From Neovahlkampfia damariscottae (Eukaryota; Heterolobosea; Selenaionea; Neovahlkampfiida; Neovahlkampfiidae), in the NCBI GenBank assembly GCA_016618085.1, contig JABLTG010000081.1, positions 22,160 through 86,159 of the forward strand: a stretch of DNA of 64,000 nucleotides. The letters are read 5' to 3'. The position numbers were made by a program, and so were the translations under genes. The first letter of the stretch is position 1; each line of letters begins with the position of its first letter. This document shows positions 12,277 to 24,750 of this stretch, piece by piece. The notes beneath the pieces were generated by a model. It was not told where the DNA came from. It was given only the letters and a program-made list of their open reading frames with translations, and did no database searches.

Positions 12277-12333
12277 TCTGTTAAAATGGAAAACGAAACT
12301 GATTGGTCAAATACTTTCTAAAGGTTTCTAAAA
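12277..12333. promoter_or_regulatory. 57-nt divergent promoter with central ATTGGTCAA box
   Basis: Only 57 nt separate the start codons of the dehydratase (minus) and the dipeptidase (plus). A single GATTGGTCAA at 12301-12310 sits about 25-28 nt from both ATGs. A similar string, followed likewise by CAAATACTTTC, occurs upstream of the LisH gene near 49424. Confidence 0.55.
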
Positions 12334-13932
12334 ATGAAGACAAGTCAGCTAACTGCTCTTCTTTTAGTTGTTTTTATTAGTTTCATTTCTTGTAGTTGTT
12401 CTGCGAGTCGTGATGCCATTGAAGGTTTGAAACCAAAGAAAGTCTGGGTAAAAAAAAAGAAAAAAAATTAAAAAAGTTAAAAAAAGGATTTCTTTTATAA
12501 AGTATCATGTATACCTCGTTGCTCAGATAATGAAAAGGGAATTAGAGACTATTTGATTGAAAATTATGCCAAAAAATATAAATACGAATATATTGTCGAT
12601 AAAGCAGGTAATTTAATAATCAAAGTACCATCAACACCTGGTTTTGAATCTAAACCAACAATTATACTCCAAACTCATTTAGATATGGTTTGTGAAAAGA
12701 ATGAAGGAACAAATCATGATTTTGAAAAAGATCCAATTCAACTAATGAGAGATGAAACAAAAAAATGGATAAAAGCAAATCAAACAACACTTGGAGCAGA
12801 TGATGGTATTGGAATGGCAAAAGCATTGAGATTAGGTTCAGATAAAAATTTAAACCATGGTCCTTTAGAATTATTATTTACTGTTGGAGAAGAAATTGGT
12901 TTGATTGGTGCTTTAAATTTAGAAAAGGGAATTTTGAAAGGGAAAATTTTAATTAATATTGATTCATCAATTGAAGCTGGTATTACAGTTGGTTCAGCAG
13001 GTGGTTTAGATTTAGAAAATATATTTAGACCTTCTTTTAAAATTGCACCTAGAAATCATCAAAATTATTCAATTAAGATTTATAAACTATTAGGTGGTCA
13101 TAGTGGTGTAGATATTCATCGTAGAGTAAATGCTATTAAAGTTTTAATGAGATTATTAAATCATATTTCATTGGATGATGAAAATAGAGAATGGTTTAAT
13201 GTTATAAATATCATAGCAAATTCAAAATCAAATGCAATTCCAAGAGAATCTACTTTAGAAATATCATTAAATCCAACTGATGAATCTAAACTCAAAAATT
13301 TGGTTGAAAAAATTATGAATGATATTAAACAAGAGTTCAAAACAAATGAACCAAATTTATCATATTCCATTGAAAAATCAACAAAATTAAATGAAATTCA
13401 AAGAGTTTTAACAAAAACAGATGAAAAAAAAATTAGAAATATTTTACAAGTTTTCCCAAATGGTGTTTTAACAATTGATCCTGATTTACCAGTTAAACAA
13501 GTTAAAACAAGCTCAAACCTTGCTGCTGTTGAATTAAAAGATGGTAAATTTACAATTTTATCATCAATTAGATCATCTTCAGAAATTGATATGAATAATA
13601 CTATTTCAATGATTGAGAATTTATTTGATTTAGTGAATGCAGAAACAAGAACATTTTCAAGATATCCTTCATGGAAACCAAATTTAAATTCTAATCTTTT
13701 GAAATATGCACAAAGTGCTTTCAAAGATGTAATGGGAAAAGAACCACAATTAACTGCAATTCATGCAGGTTTAGAACCAGGTGTAATTGAATCAATTTAT
13801 CCAGGATTAGAAATGATGTCAATTGGATCTTGGTTAGATTCTCCTCATAGTCCAGATGAAAAGATTTTAATTTCAAGTATAAAACAATGTTATGATATTT
13901 TATTCAAAACAATTGAAAAATTATCAAAATAA
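12334..13932 (+). CDS. Aminoacyl-histidine dipeptidase PepD-like (M20 family) with signal peptide
   Basis: Exons 12334-12447 and 12487-13932 give 519 aa. Exon 1 encodes a signal peptide with a Leu/Val/Ile core ending near SCSCSAS; exon 2 starts with DFFYKVSCIPRCSDNEKG, the PepD N-terminal motif. Metal and catalytic motifs of the M20 PepD branch are present: QTHLDMVCEK, LGADDGIGMA, TVGEEIGLIGA, NIDSS, GGHSGVDIHR and IHAGLEPG. The family hydrolyses dipeptides such as Xaa-His (carnosine-type) and is typical of bacteria and some protists. The signal peptide suggests lysosomal or secreted peptide degradation; this is inference. The stop TAA lies in AATAAA. Confidence 0.9.
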
Positions 13933-13942
13933 AAGTTTTGTT

Positions 13943-14016
13943 CACTTGAGAAAATGGTTATTACTTGAGAAATAAGATTGAAATAATTATCTACTTGAGA
14001 AATAAGATTTTGAAAT
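13943..14016. repeat. Three short direct repeats ACTTGAGAAA-type in convergent spacer
   Basis: The 102-nt spacer between the PepD and malic enzyme stop codons has ACTTGAGAAA starting near 13944, then ACTTGAGAAATAAGATT near 13963 and again near 13993, the last two followed by GAAAT or TTGAAAT. It may be simple slippage or part of the 3' ends; no function is claimed. Confidence 0.5.
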
Positions 14017-14034
14017 CATTAAACAAAGAATAAT

Positions 14035-15863
14035 TTATAATTTTGAATATTCTGGATAAAACATATACTCTGTTACAAGTTTATCAAAATCTGTGTCTTC
14101 TTTGAAATCTGATAATTTTTCTTTAACAGCTTGTTTAGCAACAGCAACAGCAATTCTTTTTGAAATATCTCTAATTTTATTCAAATCTGGATATATTTTA
14201 CCAGCAGCAAATTCTTCATCTGTTACACATCCAGCAAGTGTTTTTGCAGCAGTTAAAATCATTTCATTTGAAACATGTTTTGCACCAGATACAACTGAAC
14301 CTAATCCTAAACCTGGAAAGATGTACATGTTATTTCCTTGACCTGGTGTAAATGTTTTTCCTTTATAAACAACAGGATCAAATGGTGAACCAGATGCAAA
14401 AATACATCTTCCTTCAGTCCAATTATAAGCTTTTTCAGCACTATTGAAAAATATATTAATTATGATAATTCTTCTTTACGATGTTTCACTTTTACTTGTT
14501 GGATTTGACAATGGAAAGATAATTGGTTTTTCAGAATGTTTTGCAAATTCTTTTACAATTTCTTCTGTGAATGAATCTCCTTGTCCAGATAATCCAATGA
14601 GACATGTTGGTTTAACAGCTTTGATTATATCTAATAATTCAGTATGTTGAGTTTCAAAGTCTTTTCTTGCAAATGGAACTTTGTGTGAAGCTAATTTATC
14701 ACCTCTGTTATGTGTTACTAAACCTCTACTATCAACAAAGTAAAATGCACTATGAGCTTCTTCATAAGTTGCTCCAAAAGACATCATCATTTTTGCTTTA
14801 AAAAAATGTTTAAATCTCTTAATTTAAAATTTACTAATTTCTGTTGCAACACCAACTGCAGCTGATCCAGCTCCTAAGAAGACAATTTTATGTTTTTTCA
14901 TTTCAACACCACTTAATTTAACAGCATTCATAAATCCTGAAACAATAACAGCTCCTGTACCTTGAATATCATCATTAAAGCATAACATTTTATTTCTGTA
15001 TTTTTCTAAAAGATCAAAACAAACATCATTTGAAAAATCTTCAAATTGAAGTAAACATTTTGGCCATTTATCTTAATATAATTTAAATTACAAAAAAAGA
15101 ACTTTACCTTGAACAGCTACTAAGAATTCATCAACAAATTCAAAAAATTCATCACCACGAACTCTTTTCATTTTGTTTCCTAAATACAGAGGATCATTCA
15201 AAAATTCTTCATTATTTGTTCCAACATCTAAAGTGATTGGTAAAGTTTTTGATGGATCAAATCCTGCAGCAGCAATATATAATGATAATTTACCAACTGG
15301 AATACCCATACCATTAACTCCTAAATCACCAAGACCTAAAATTCTTGAACCATCTGTTACTACAATAATATCAGGTGTACCACTCCAATTATCAAGAATA
15401 CTTCTAATTTCTCCTTTATGATGTTTAATACTGATGTACATTCCTTGAGTAGCTCTATTTTCATGAGAGAATTCTAAGCAAGCTTTTCCGACCTTTTTTA
15501 AAAAGTTGAATATCTTTTCTTTTTTTTTTTACTGTTGGAGTATAGACAATTGGCATTGTTTCAACTAAATTTTCAACAACTAAACGATAAAATAATGTTT
15601 GGTTTCTAGCTGATAATGAATTGAGGTAAATCCATTTGTTTAAATCAACATCAAATTTTCTAAATTGTCTTAAACATCTTCCAACTTGTTGTTCAAGAGT
15701 TTCAACACTATAGGAGTTAATTTAAAAAGAAAACAAACTTTGTTGGTAAAAGACCTCTAATTTTGAGTTTCGTTCTTTCTTCCAAAGTGAATCCTGTACC
15801 TTTGTTGAAATGTGGATCATTAAGAATTTCAGATTTGTGATGTTCGTATTGTTTTTCTTCCAT
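14035..15863 (-). CDS. Malic enzyme (NAD(P)-dependent)
   Basis: This enzyme oxidatively decarboxylates malate to pyruvate, making NAD(P)H. Six exons (15739-15863, 15533-15707, 15108-15492, 14835-15071, 14480-14795, 14035-14440) join to 547 aa; introns are 31-40 nt. Motifs in order: [27 protein letters not shown] (restored across an intron), [15 protein letters not shown] with [30 protein letters not shown] (metal and malate site), the dinucleotide fold [20 protein letters not shown], and PLSNPTS followed by FPGLGLG. No targeting peptide is seen, so it is probably cytosolic. The cofactor preference cannot be decided by eye. An ATTGG box pair lies upstream (15916-15935). Confidence 0.94.
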
Positions 15864-15951
15864 GTTTGTTACTTTTTTTTTGTATCGTTAAAAAAGTGAT
15901 TCGAAGGTAAATCTAATTGGTTTATTAGCCATTGGCGATTTTAGATAAAAA

Positions 15952-17177
15952 TTATTGGTCAATTTTATTTTCGAATTCCTTCAATTTTTCTTCAATTTTT
16001 TCTTTTGAATCAGATATCCAACTTGGTAAATTAGTTTTGTATTCAAATTTTTCTGATTTATATATCCAAGCATGAAGATATAACAACAATGATTCTGGAT
16101 CAACATCCACTTTATTTTCCAAACATTCTTTGCATAATTCATCAATTTCTTCTGTATTCTTCTTTAATTTTTTTTTTGGTGGCTCATCTGAATCTTTGGA
16201 AATTACCTCATTAGGTTTTGTAATTCCGCCACCATCTTGAACAGTTGAATTTCCATATAAAGGGTCATTTGAAATCGGAAAATTTAAATGTTGTAAATGA
16301 ACTCTTATTTGATGTGTTCTACCTGTAATTGGTCTACAAAATACAAGACTTGTGTTTGTTTCTTGAGAATAACTAATCATTGAAAAAATAGTTTTTGAAT
16401 CTTTTCCTTGTTCATTATCAACTTTCCAGAAACCTTGTCTAACATCTTTTATTCCAATTTTCTCTTCACAAATGACTAAATCTCTGAAAAATAAATATTA
16501 AATGATTTCTCTTTTTACTCTTTAAATTTTCCGTTTACTTTGGCAAAATAAACTTTGGATATTTTTCCTTCTTGGATAAATTCTGAGTATTTTTTTGCCA
16601 CATTTTTATCCTTTGCAATTAAAACTATACCACTTGTCAATCTATCCAATCTGTGAATTGCTAAAAGGAAATAATTAATCTTTAAAATTTTTTTACGAAA
16701 TAAATTTTTCAAATTATATTCTTTTTCTAAAATATAAGTTATTGAATTCCTTCCATATCTTCCACAAGGATGTAGTGGAAGTGAAGGTGGTTTATCAATA
16801 ACAATAAGTTTATCATCTGAAAATAATATTTCTATTTTTAAATCTAACACCTAACAACAACTTATTAGAATTATTTTTTAATTTACTGGTAATTCATGAC
16901 GATGTGTTTTATGTGCCAATGTTTTATTTTTTTTCAATACCGAATCTTTTTCTATTATTTTTCCGTTTAATGTTATTCTACCCATTTCAATAGCTTTTTC
17001 TAAATATTCTTTTGTGTAATAAGGAAATTCTTTCAAATACATTTCTATTACTTTTTTTCCTTCCCATCTTTTTTTTACAAATGTTTCAAAATCATGATAA
17101 TAAGGTTTTACAATTCTCAAACCATTTTCAAAAATGTATTCATCAGTCATGTGTTTAGTTTTGGTTTGGTTGTGCAC
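15952..17177 (-). CDS. RluA-family pseudouridine synthase (Rib2/PUS9/RPUSD2-like)
   Basis: The family isomerises uridine to pseudouridine in tRNA or other RNA. Exons 16887-17177, 16697-16850, 16519-16660 and 15952-16483 give 372 aa. An S4-like N-terminal part (YYTKEYLEKAIEMGRITLNG, then THRHELPV) precedes the catalytic domain: VIDKPPSLPLHPCGRY, FPIHRLDRLTSG with the catalytic Asp, SKVYFAKVNG, and CRPITGRTHQIRVHLQ. The intron at 16661-16696 is 36 nt and stop-free, so an unspliced reading stays open but inserts 12 foreign residues before the catalytic motif. A Lys/Glu-rich insertion follows the GNSTVQDGG turn. The close resemblance is to yeast Rib2/Pus8-Pus9 and human RPUSD2. No deaminase domain is attached. 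Confidence 0.9.
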
Positions 17178-17231
17178 AAATAATTGGATGAAAAATAATC
17201 CAACAATAATATAAATAAAAATTTATTTTTT

Positions 17232-20200
17232 TTATGATGAAAATGAAGATTCAAGATATGCTTTATAATCATAACCATCATCTGTTTTTTTCATTGCAGA
17301 CAAGAAATGTTCTGCTTGAGCTTTATCAAAGTTTGATGTAATTTGTTGTTCTGTAATGAAATCTTTTCCACCTGCAATTTCTGAGAAAGCAGTCATTAAA
17401 TCTGATTTTCCAGCACCTTCTTTAGCAACTGAAGAAATGAAAGAAATAAATTCATCAAATGAGATTTTTCCATCTTTATCTGTATCAAATTCAGCAAAAA
17501 CTTTTTCTAATTCTTCATCAGGAATATCTTCACCAGCAGCAGCACAAGCAGCTTTGAATGGGAATTTTGTTAAAGAACCAGTATTTTCTTTATCAAAGAA
17601 TTTAAAAGTATCACGAAAATCTTTAAGTTGTTCTTCTGAAATACCTGATTGTTTTTGTGAAAGAATACCAGATTCAAGAGTTTCAATTCTTTTATCAATA
17701 ACTTTTTCAAGTTGAGCATTTAAACCATTAATTTCTTGAATAGTAGCAGGTGCTTGTTCTGCGATATTTGCTGATTCAACTTTTTCAAATGAAGCACATA
17801 ATTTTTCAGCAGATGATTTACTTTCTGGTTTAACTTTTGTTGATAATTCTTTAACTTGTTTTAATTGTTCTTCTAATGATCCTTCTGTTAATTTTTCAAC
17901 TTCATCTGATGTTTTTGAAACATAACTTTGAAATTCTGAATATTCTGATGTAAAGTCTTGAATTAATTTAACATTTTCTTCTTGAACTTTCTTTTCAGCT
18001 TCAATTGATTCTTTTTTTGTTGAAAATTCATCTTTTAAAGATGTATATTTTGAACTTAAATCATCAAGTTTTAAATTTGTATAAGTTTGTGGATTTTCAC
18101 CTTTATCTGTAATTTCTTTATGAATTCCTGACATTTCTGTAACTGATGTTTCTTTTTCTGCATATTCTTTTTCTAATGCATCTGTTGAAGTTGCAATTTC
18201 TTCAACTTCTTCTACAGATGAAACATTAATTTTTTCTGATAAACTTGCACCTAAATCTTCAAGATAAACATCTAATGTTTGAGCAGCTTTTGAAAAATTA
18301 ATACAAAGTTCTTCTGTAGCTTGTTTATCTGCTAATTTTTTCTTTAATTCTTCATCAACTTCTTTAACTCTTGATTCTAAATTTGTTAAAGTTTCTTTTG
18401 AAGTATCAATCATTCCTTGAACAACATCACCTTTTTCATGTTTTGATTCAATAAAATCAATTCCCATTTTTTCTGTTGTTGCAAATGCATTTTGAATACC
18501 TTTAAATTCATTTTCAAATCCAGATAAATTTTGAATACTTGCTTGAATTGCACCAATTGTATCTGATTTTGCAACTAATGAATCAAGTGATTTATTTTTA
18601 TCTTCTGAATATGTTTTAATTTTATCAAATCTGATTTTTAATTTAATAAGACTTCTTTCTAATTCTTTTCTTGTTTGATCAAGTTCTAATGTTTTTCTTT
18701 TTACGTATGATTCTAAACTATTTTGTGCAACTGTAACATTTCTTAAAGCAACTGAAATTCTTGAAGCAACATCTTTTGATTGAATTTCTTTAAACATTTC
18801 TTCTAATTCTCCAAGTTGTTTTTTTGATGATTCAACTGGTTCTGCTGATCTTGTTTTAAATGATTCTAATTGTGTTTTTGGTGAACCTTCATCAGGTTTT
18901 TCTAATTCTGATTTTTGTGTAGTACATTCATCAACAAATTTTTGTGCTTTTTCATCCCAAGATAAAACTAATTTTGTTAATTCTTCTTGAAGTTCTTTTT
19001 CTTTTTCAAGTTCAGTTTTTCTTTCTTCAACTTTTGATGAAACTGAATTATATTTTTCTGTAATTTCATCACATTTTAATGAAGCATAAACTGATGAATC
19101 ACCTCCAAGTTCTTTAATTTCTTTATCAAGATTTGAAATTGTTTCCATTGAACTTTTATTTTCTTCAAGTTTAGTTGCATGTCCTGCATTAAGATCAATT
19201 TTTGTTTGTGCTTCATCAACACTTGAACTTGAAACTGGTTCATCTAAAAATGTTTTTGCATCTTCTAAAACTAAATTTAAAGCAGCAACTTCATTAGCAA
19301 ATTGATTTGATTTTTCTTCAATTTGTTGTTTAACTTTAAGTAATTCTTCTAATTTTGTTTTATTTTCAGAGATTGAAGTTGAAATTTCTTCAATACCAGA
19401 TTTTAATTTATTCATTGTTTCTTCAACTTCTGAAGATGATTCATCTAAATTATCAATTAAAATTTTTCCTAATTTTTCAGCTTCTGAGAATGTATTTTTA
19501 ATTCCTTTAAATTCTGGTTTAAAAGTATCAATAAATCTAAGTTCAGCTTGAATTGCATTAATTGTTGTTGCTTTTGAATCTACTGATGCAAAATATTCTT
19601 TTTTTGTTGAATAAAATGTTTCAACTTTTGTTGTTTTTGTTTTGAAATCATTTGATGTCTTTTCTAAGAATTTAATTTTCTTTTCTAATTCTTCAGTTTT
19701 TCTATTGATAATATTTTCAACACCATCTTTTGAAACTGATACACTTTCTAATGAAACTTGAACTCTTGAAATAACATCATTATCAAGTGAACTATAATAT
19801 TCATCACATTCTTTGAATTTTTCAGTTGATTCTGGTTGAACTTTATCAGAACGTGATTTAAAAGATTCTAATTGAGATTTTGGTGAACCTGATTCTATTT
19901 GATTTAAATCTTTTGTTTGGTCTTCACAATATTGAACAAAACCACCTGCCATTGTATTCCATTTATCTAACATTTTAAGAATTTCTAATTGTCTTTCTTT
20001 TTCTTTTGCAAGTTCATCTTTTCTTTCACCAATTTTTGTTGATGTTGTTTCATGTTTTGATTTTGCTTGTTCAAGATTTAAACTACTAAAAGCAGCTGGA
20101 TCAGCACCAAGTTCTGTAATTTGTTTATCTAAATCAGTTAATTGATCTAATAATGATTTTGAATCTTCTAATCTTTGAACACAATTTGAATTTGTATCAA

Positions 20201-21888
20201 TTTTTTTATCAACTTCTTCAACTGAAGCAGATGCAACTGAATCAAATAATGAATTTGTTGCATCATCAGCAACTAAATTTAATTGTTGAACTGCATTTCC
20301 AAATTCAATTGATAATTTTTCAATTAATTGTTTTTTTTTTAAAAGTTCATCAAGTTTATCTTTAAAATCTTTTGTTAATTTTTCAATTTCTTCTAATCCA
20401 GTTTCACATGTATTTGTTTTTTCTTTAACATTTGGTGCAGCAGCATGACCTCCATCAATAACTTTTTGACCAATTTGTTTTGTTTCAACAAAATTCTTTT
20501 TTTGAGTTTCAACTTGATTTTCAAAAGTATCCATTGTTTTAATTTTACTTTGAATTGATGGAATTGTTTGAAGTTTTTCAATATCTTCTGATAATTCACC
20601 TTCTTTTTTTGATTTTTCCCAATCTTCTAATCTTTTACTTCTTCCATTAAATCTATCTAATAATTGTTCAAGATTTTTCATTAAACCAATTCTTGCTTTT
20701 AATGCTTTTTCATATTCATCTTGTGTTTCACCTAATTTTTTCCAAACACCATTAATTGAATCTGTTGATAATTCTTCAGGTGGACTATAAACTTCTAAAC
20801 CATCATTTTTTTGTTTTGTTCTTAATGATTTTAACATAATTTCTAAATCTGATTTTTCAGAGATTTGTGGTGGTTTTTCATCATTTTTATATTCTTTGAA
20901 TTTTGAATAAAGTTCCATAACTGCTTCAAGTGTATCTCCAAGATTTGAACAATCAGAATATTTTTCAGTTTTTTCTCCTGTCCATGAAACAAGTTTTTTA
21001 CTTCTTTCTTCATAATCATGAATAACTTTTTGATTTTCTGCCATTTTTTGACCTAATCTTGAAATCATATTGATTGATTTTTGTTGTTTGTTTTCTGAAG
21101 CAAACTTTTTCCAGAAATAAGCAACATATGTCATAACTGATTTTTCATCAGGTCTTTCTGAATCAGCAACATCTTTCGCGTCTAATAAAGATGGAATATC
21201 AAGATCTTTTTCAGCCACATCAAAAGCTAATTGAAGGTTTTGTTCCATATTTTTTGGGTCTAATGAATCATAATCAATAAGGTCAGGACGATGTTTATGA
21301 ATAAGTGCACAAAATGCTAAACCGTTTCTCCAACTTTTTGTAAAATTTTCAACTTTAACATTGTTGTAATCTTTTGTTTTTTTTTGACACCATAATAATA
21401 AACCATCTTTCGCATGCATTGCTAAAAAAATTTGAGTTAGAAAAAAAAAAAAAAAGTCAAACATTCTTCGGAAATGTCTTGAATAGCAAACTTATGGATA
21501 AGAACCCAAATCATACCAAGGATTGTACGTTTATCACCATCTATTGTTTAATTTTAAAATTGTTTACCTGTAACTTGTTCAGCTGAAAATTTAACTTTAA
21601 TTCCAACACTTTTTGCAAAGTTATTGACTTCACCAACAACAATGGATAAATTTTCAATTTTTTGAATTCTCATTCTTGGGTTTTTGTTGTATTTTCCAAG
21701 TGATGTATCAGAAATAATTTCAAATAATTGAATAAGTTTTAAACCATCCTCAAAATCTTTTAACAAATCTTCAACTTTTGTTCCTTTTTTTTTAAGTTGA
21801 GCATTCACCCATCTAGTGAAAGTCTAGAAATGGTAAGTTATATCAATAGGGTTACTCTTTGTTGAATTTCTTCCCAATTTGAGCTCAT
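17232..21888 (-). CDS. Alpha-actinin-like actin cross-linker with expanded rod
   Basis: Exons 21856-21888, 21568-21823, 21463-21540 and 17232-21421 join to 1518 aa, against about 890 for ordinary alpha-actinin. Two calponin-homology domains (residues ~10-235) form the actin-binding head, with TFTRWVNAQL, TDGDKRTILGMIWVLI and GLLLWCQKKT followed by LAFCALIHKHRPDLIDY. The coiled-coil spectrin-like rod (~240-1380) holds three copies of a ~335-residue module. Four EF-hand segments end the protein; the hand DTDKDGKISFDE (~1433) is canonical, while the one before it (DKENTGSLTKFP) has lost the position-12 acid. The likely role is Ca-tuned bundling of actin in an amoeboid cortex. Introns are 27, 32 and 41 nt. 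A CCAAT box lies 45 nt upstream (21933-21937). Confidence 0.9.
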
Positions 21889-22034
21889 TGTTTGTGCTAA
21901 ACTGTTTCGATTTAGATTTTTTGGTGATTCGACCAATCAAATATGCTTATTTATGAAGATTTGATTGGCGGAGTCTCTGTTCTGACCTGTTTTTGAATGC
22001 TGAAGAAAACAAAATGAAGTTAATGGAATGTTAT

Positions 22035-23263
22035 TTATTGTTTTTTCTTTTTTGAAACAAAATCAATCACCCCATCTTTAATTTTATCAAATTTTTCAGA
22101 AAATTCTTCTGAATCAGTTGAAGTACAAACATAAATATCAATGTTTCGGTCAGGATTTTTGTTATGTTTCAAAAATAGACCTTTTATATGTTCAAAAGCA
22201 TTGTCATAATCACAACCACCTTTAAAAAAAATATTTAACACAAAATTTAACGCACCTGTATAATTTTTATCATAAACATTCAAGTCAACAGTTTTAACTT
22301 TTTCAATGAATAAATCATTCTTATTGAAAAATATTATCATTGGTACTTCATCAAATACAGAATTATTACAAATACTTTCAAATATTGATAAAGATTCATC
22401 CATTCTTAATGTTTCATTGTCTTCATAACAAAGTAAATCATATTCACTTAAAGCAATTACAAATATTACAGCATGTACACCTTCAAAACAACGTATCCAT
22501 TTTTTTCTTTCACTCCTTTGACCACCTACATCATAAACATTAAATTCTACACCTTCTGAATATTTCAATTTAACTTGTGAAATTCCCTGTGTTTTTACAC
22601 GACAACGAAGTATATCTATCAATTTAAAAAAACTTATTATATTCATTTACCATCATTTGAACTTTGATAATTATCCTCTCCTATTCTTTCTAAATTTTCA
22701 AAAAAACTAATGTAGAGAATTAACAAAAGGGATATAGTTTACTATTTTGCAGAATCAGACAATTGAAATTTTGATCTCATATTATATGTACTTTGTATTC
22801 CTTTGTCGTTCCAAAGATAAAAAATTTTTTGTGACAGTTCTTTGTTAAACCTATAAGCAAGATTTCCAATATCCTCTAAATTCTCAGTGTCTTGTAAAAA
22901 TTCTTCTGCAAATTTTTGATTCTCTTCTACTTGTATATCAAAGTTTAAAGTTTGTGATGCTTCTAATAAAGCCCTCAGTGCAATAATAATATTTGAACGA
23001 ACAGCAACAGTATAATCTTCAATATCTGAATTTGAATACCCTGTGGATTTTTGGAGCTTTAATTGTTTGAAAAAAGTTGCTATATTTAAAATTTTAATTT
23101 TTTTCTGTTTACTTTTTCCACTTTCTCCTGTACCTAATAATAGAACTTTTAAACAAGTTCCTTCTAATTTTGTTTTAAATTTCTTTCTTCCTTTTTGGTT
23201 TTCAACAAGTTTAGTATTTCCTTCAGTTGTCTGAGGACTTTCGGTGGGTAGGCAGTTACCCAT
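22035..23263 (-). CDS. Heterotrimeric G protein alpha subunit (copy 1)
   Basis: Five exons (23113-23263, 22743-23079, 22651-22706, 22256-22615, 22035-22219) give 362 aa. MGNC at the start supplies Gly2 for myristoylation and Cys for palmitoylation. Nucleotide motifs: P-loop LLLGTGESGK joined across an intron to TTFFKQLK, switch I DDILRCRVKTQG, switch II DVGGQRSERKKWIRCFE, FFNKNDLF and VCTSTDSEE. An all-alpha domain sits between P-loop and switch I. The protein ends DFVSKKKKQ, a basic tail unlike the usual receptor-coupling end, so receptor specificity cannot be inferred. The last intron (22220-22255, 36 nt) is stop-free. All four intron positions are shared with the next gene, showing tandem duplication. 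Confidence 0.93.
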
Positions 23264-23367
23264 CTGTTTTGTCTCAATCTGAATAAAGAAGAATCTGATA
23301 GGTCGATTCATCTGATGATTTTTAAAAAAAAACTCAAAAAATTTTATAAATTAAATTAAATTGTTGG

Positions 23368-24553
23368 TTATTTTTTTGAAACAAAATGATTAAATATACT
23401 ATCTTTGATTTCATCAAATTTTTCAGCAAATTCTTTTGTTTCTGTTGAAGTGCACACAAAAATGTCAACAGTTCTATTTGGATTCTTATTTAATTTTAAA
23501 AATAAACCTTTTATATGTTCAAAAGCATTGTCATAATCACACCCACCTTTTAAATATTTAACACAAAATTTAACACACCTGTATAATCTTTATCATAAAC
23601 ATTCAAGTCAACTTTTTGAACTTTTTCCTTAAAAATGTCATTCTTGTTGAAATAAATGGTCATTGGGACTTCGTCAAATACTGGATTATCACAGATGTTT
23701 TGGAAAATGGATAAAGATTCATCAAGTCTTTTAGTTTCATTATCTTCGTAGCAATACAAATCATATTCACTTAAAGCAACAACAAAAACAACTGCATTAA
23801 CACCTTCAAAACAACGAATCCATTTTTTTCTTTCATTTCTTTGTCCACCAACATCATAAACATGGAATTCAATTTCTGGATAGGTTACTTTCACTTGTGA
23901 TATTCCTTGAGTTTTAATTCTGCAACGTATAATATCTTTGTTTATTGAGTGAATTATATTTTATTTTACCATCGTTTGATGCCTGGTAATTTCCTTCTCC
24001 AATTCTTTCTAAATTTTGATAAAAACTTTTTTTTAATTTTTTTTTTAATTTTACTAAGGAGTTGAATCTGATAATTGATATTTTGATCTCATTTCGTAAA
24101 TTGATTGTAAGTCTTTGTCTTCCCAAAGATTTAACAATTTCTTTGCCAGCTGTGGATCAAATCTATTTGCTAAATTTTGAATATCTTCTGTAGTCTCGAG
24201 TTGCGCCAACAAATCTTGTGCAATTTTTTGGTTGGATTCATCTTTTATTGAAATTTCTAAAGTATTTGATGCTTCCAACATTGCTTTCATTGCCACTAAA
24301 ATGTTCACTCTCACAGCAACTGTGAAATCTTCAATATCTGAAGTAGAGCAACCTGTACTTTTCAGAAACTTCAACTGTTTGAAAAATGTTGCTGTATATT
24401 TGAATTTTTTTTTTTTTTACTTTTTCCACTTTCACCAGTTCCAAGAAGAAGAATTTTTATCACTTTTGAAGTGTCACTTTTCTTCATGGTTGAAGTTTTC
24501 GTCTGAGTTTCTGTGACTACTTCGTGATCTCTTGTAGGAATACAGTTGCCCAT
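23368..24553 (-). CDS. Heterotrimeric G protein alpha subunit (copy 2)
   Basis: Exons 24421-24553, 24055-24391, 23970-24025, 23579-23935 and 23368-23546 give 353 aa. It starts MGNC and has LLLGTGESGK, switch I DDIIRCRIKTQG, switch II DVGGQRNERKKWIRCFE, YFNKNDIF and VCTSTETKE. It ends NHFVSKK. The four introns (29, 29, 34 and 32 nt) fall at the same codons and phases as in copy 1, about 100 nt downstream; the introns differ in length and the N-terminal ~40 residues have diverged. An ATTGG box lies 34 nt upstream (24587-24591). It would transmit receptor signals to effectors such as the adenylyl cyclase at 57.5 kb, but no direct link is shown here. Confidence 0.93.
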
Positions 24554-24750
24554 TTTTTTGAATTCAAAAGTTAGGAAAGTGACACTATTGGCGGAGTTTT
24601 ATTCCAGTTGCCTCATTCAGCCAGGATTCAGCAAAAGTGGAAATTTTCCTGATGAAGATCATAGCCTGATTGGTGGAATAATTGTCCACATGTCTGTTTA
24701 ATGTTGACACTATGTATTTGAAGGGCAATTTAATTTAAAATAATGATAAT

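Noticed and set aside
14035-15863. Malic enzyme as a broken pseudogene (frame interrupted five times)
   Set aside because: Each break is a 31-40 nt GT..AG intron and the spliced 547-aa protein is complete.
21422-21464. Hydrophobic Phe-rich N-terminus of the long alpha-actinin frame
   Set aside because: It is translated intron (poly-T tract); the upstream exons give the first CH domain and splice into MHAKDGLLLWC.
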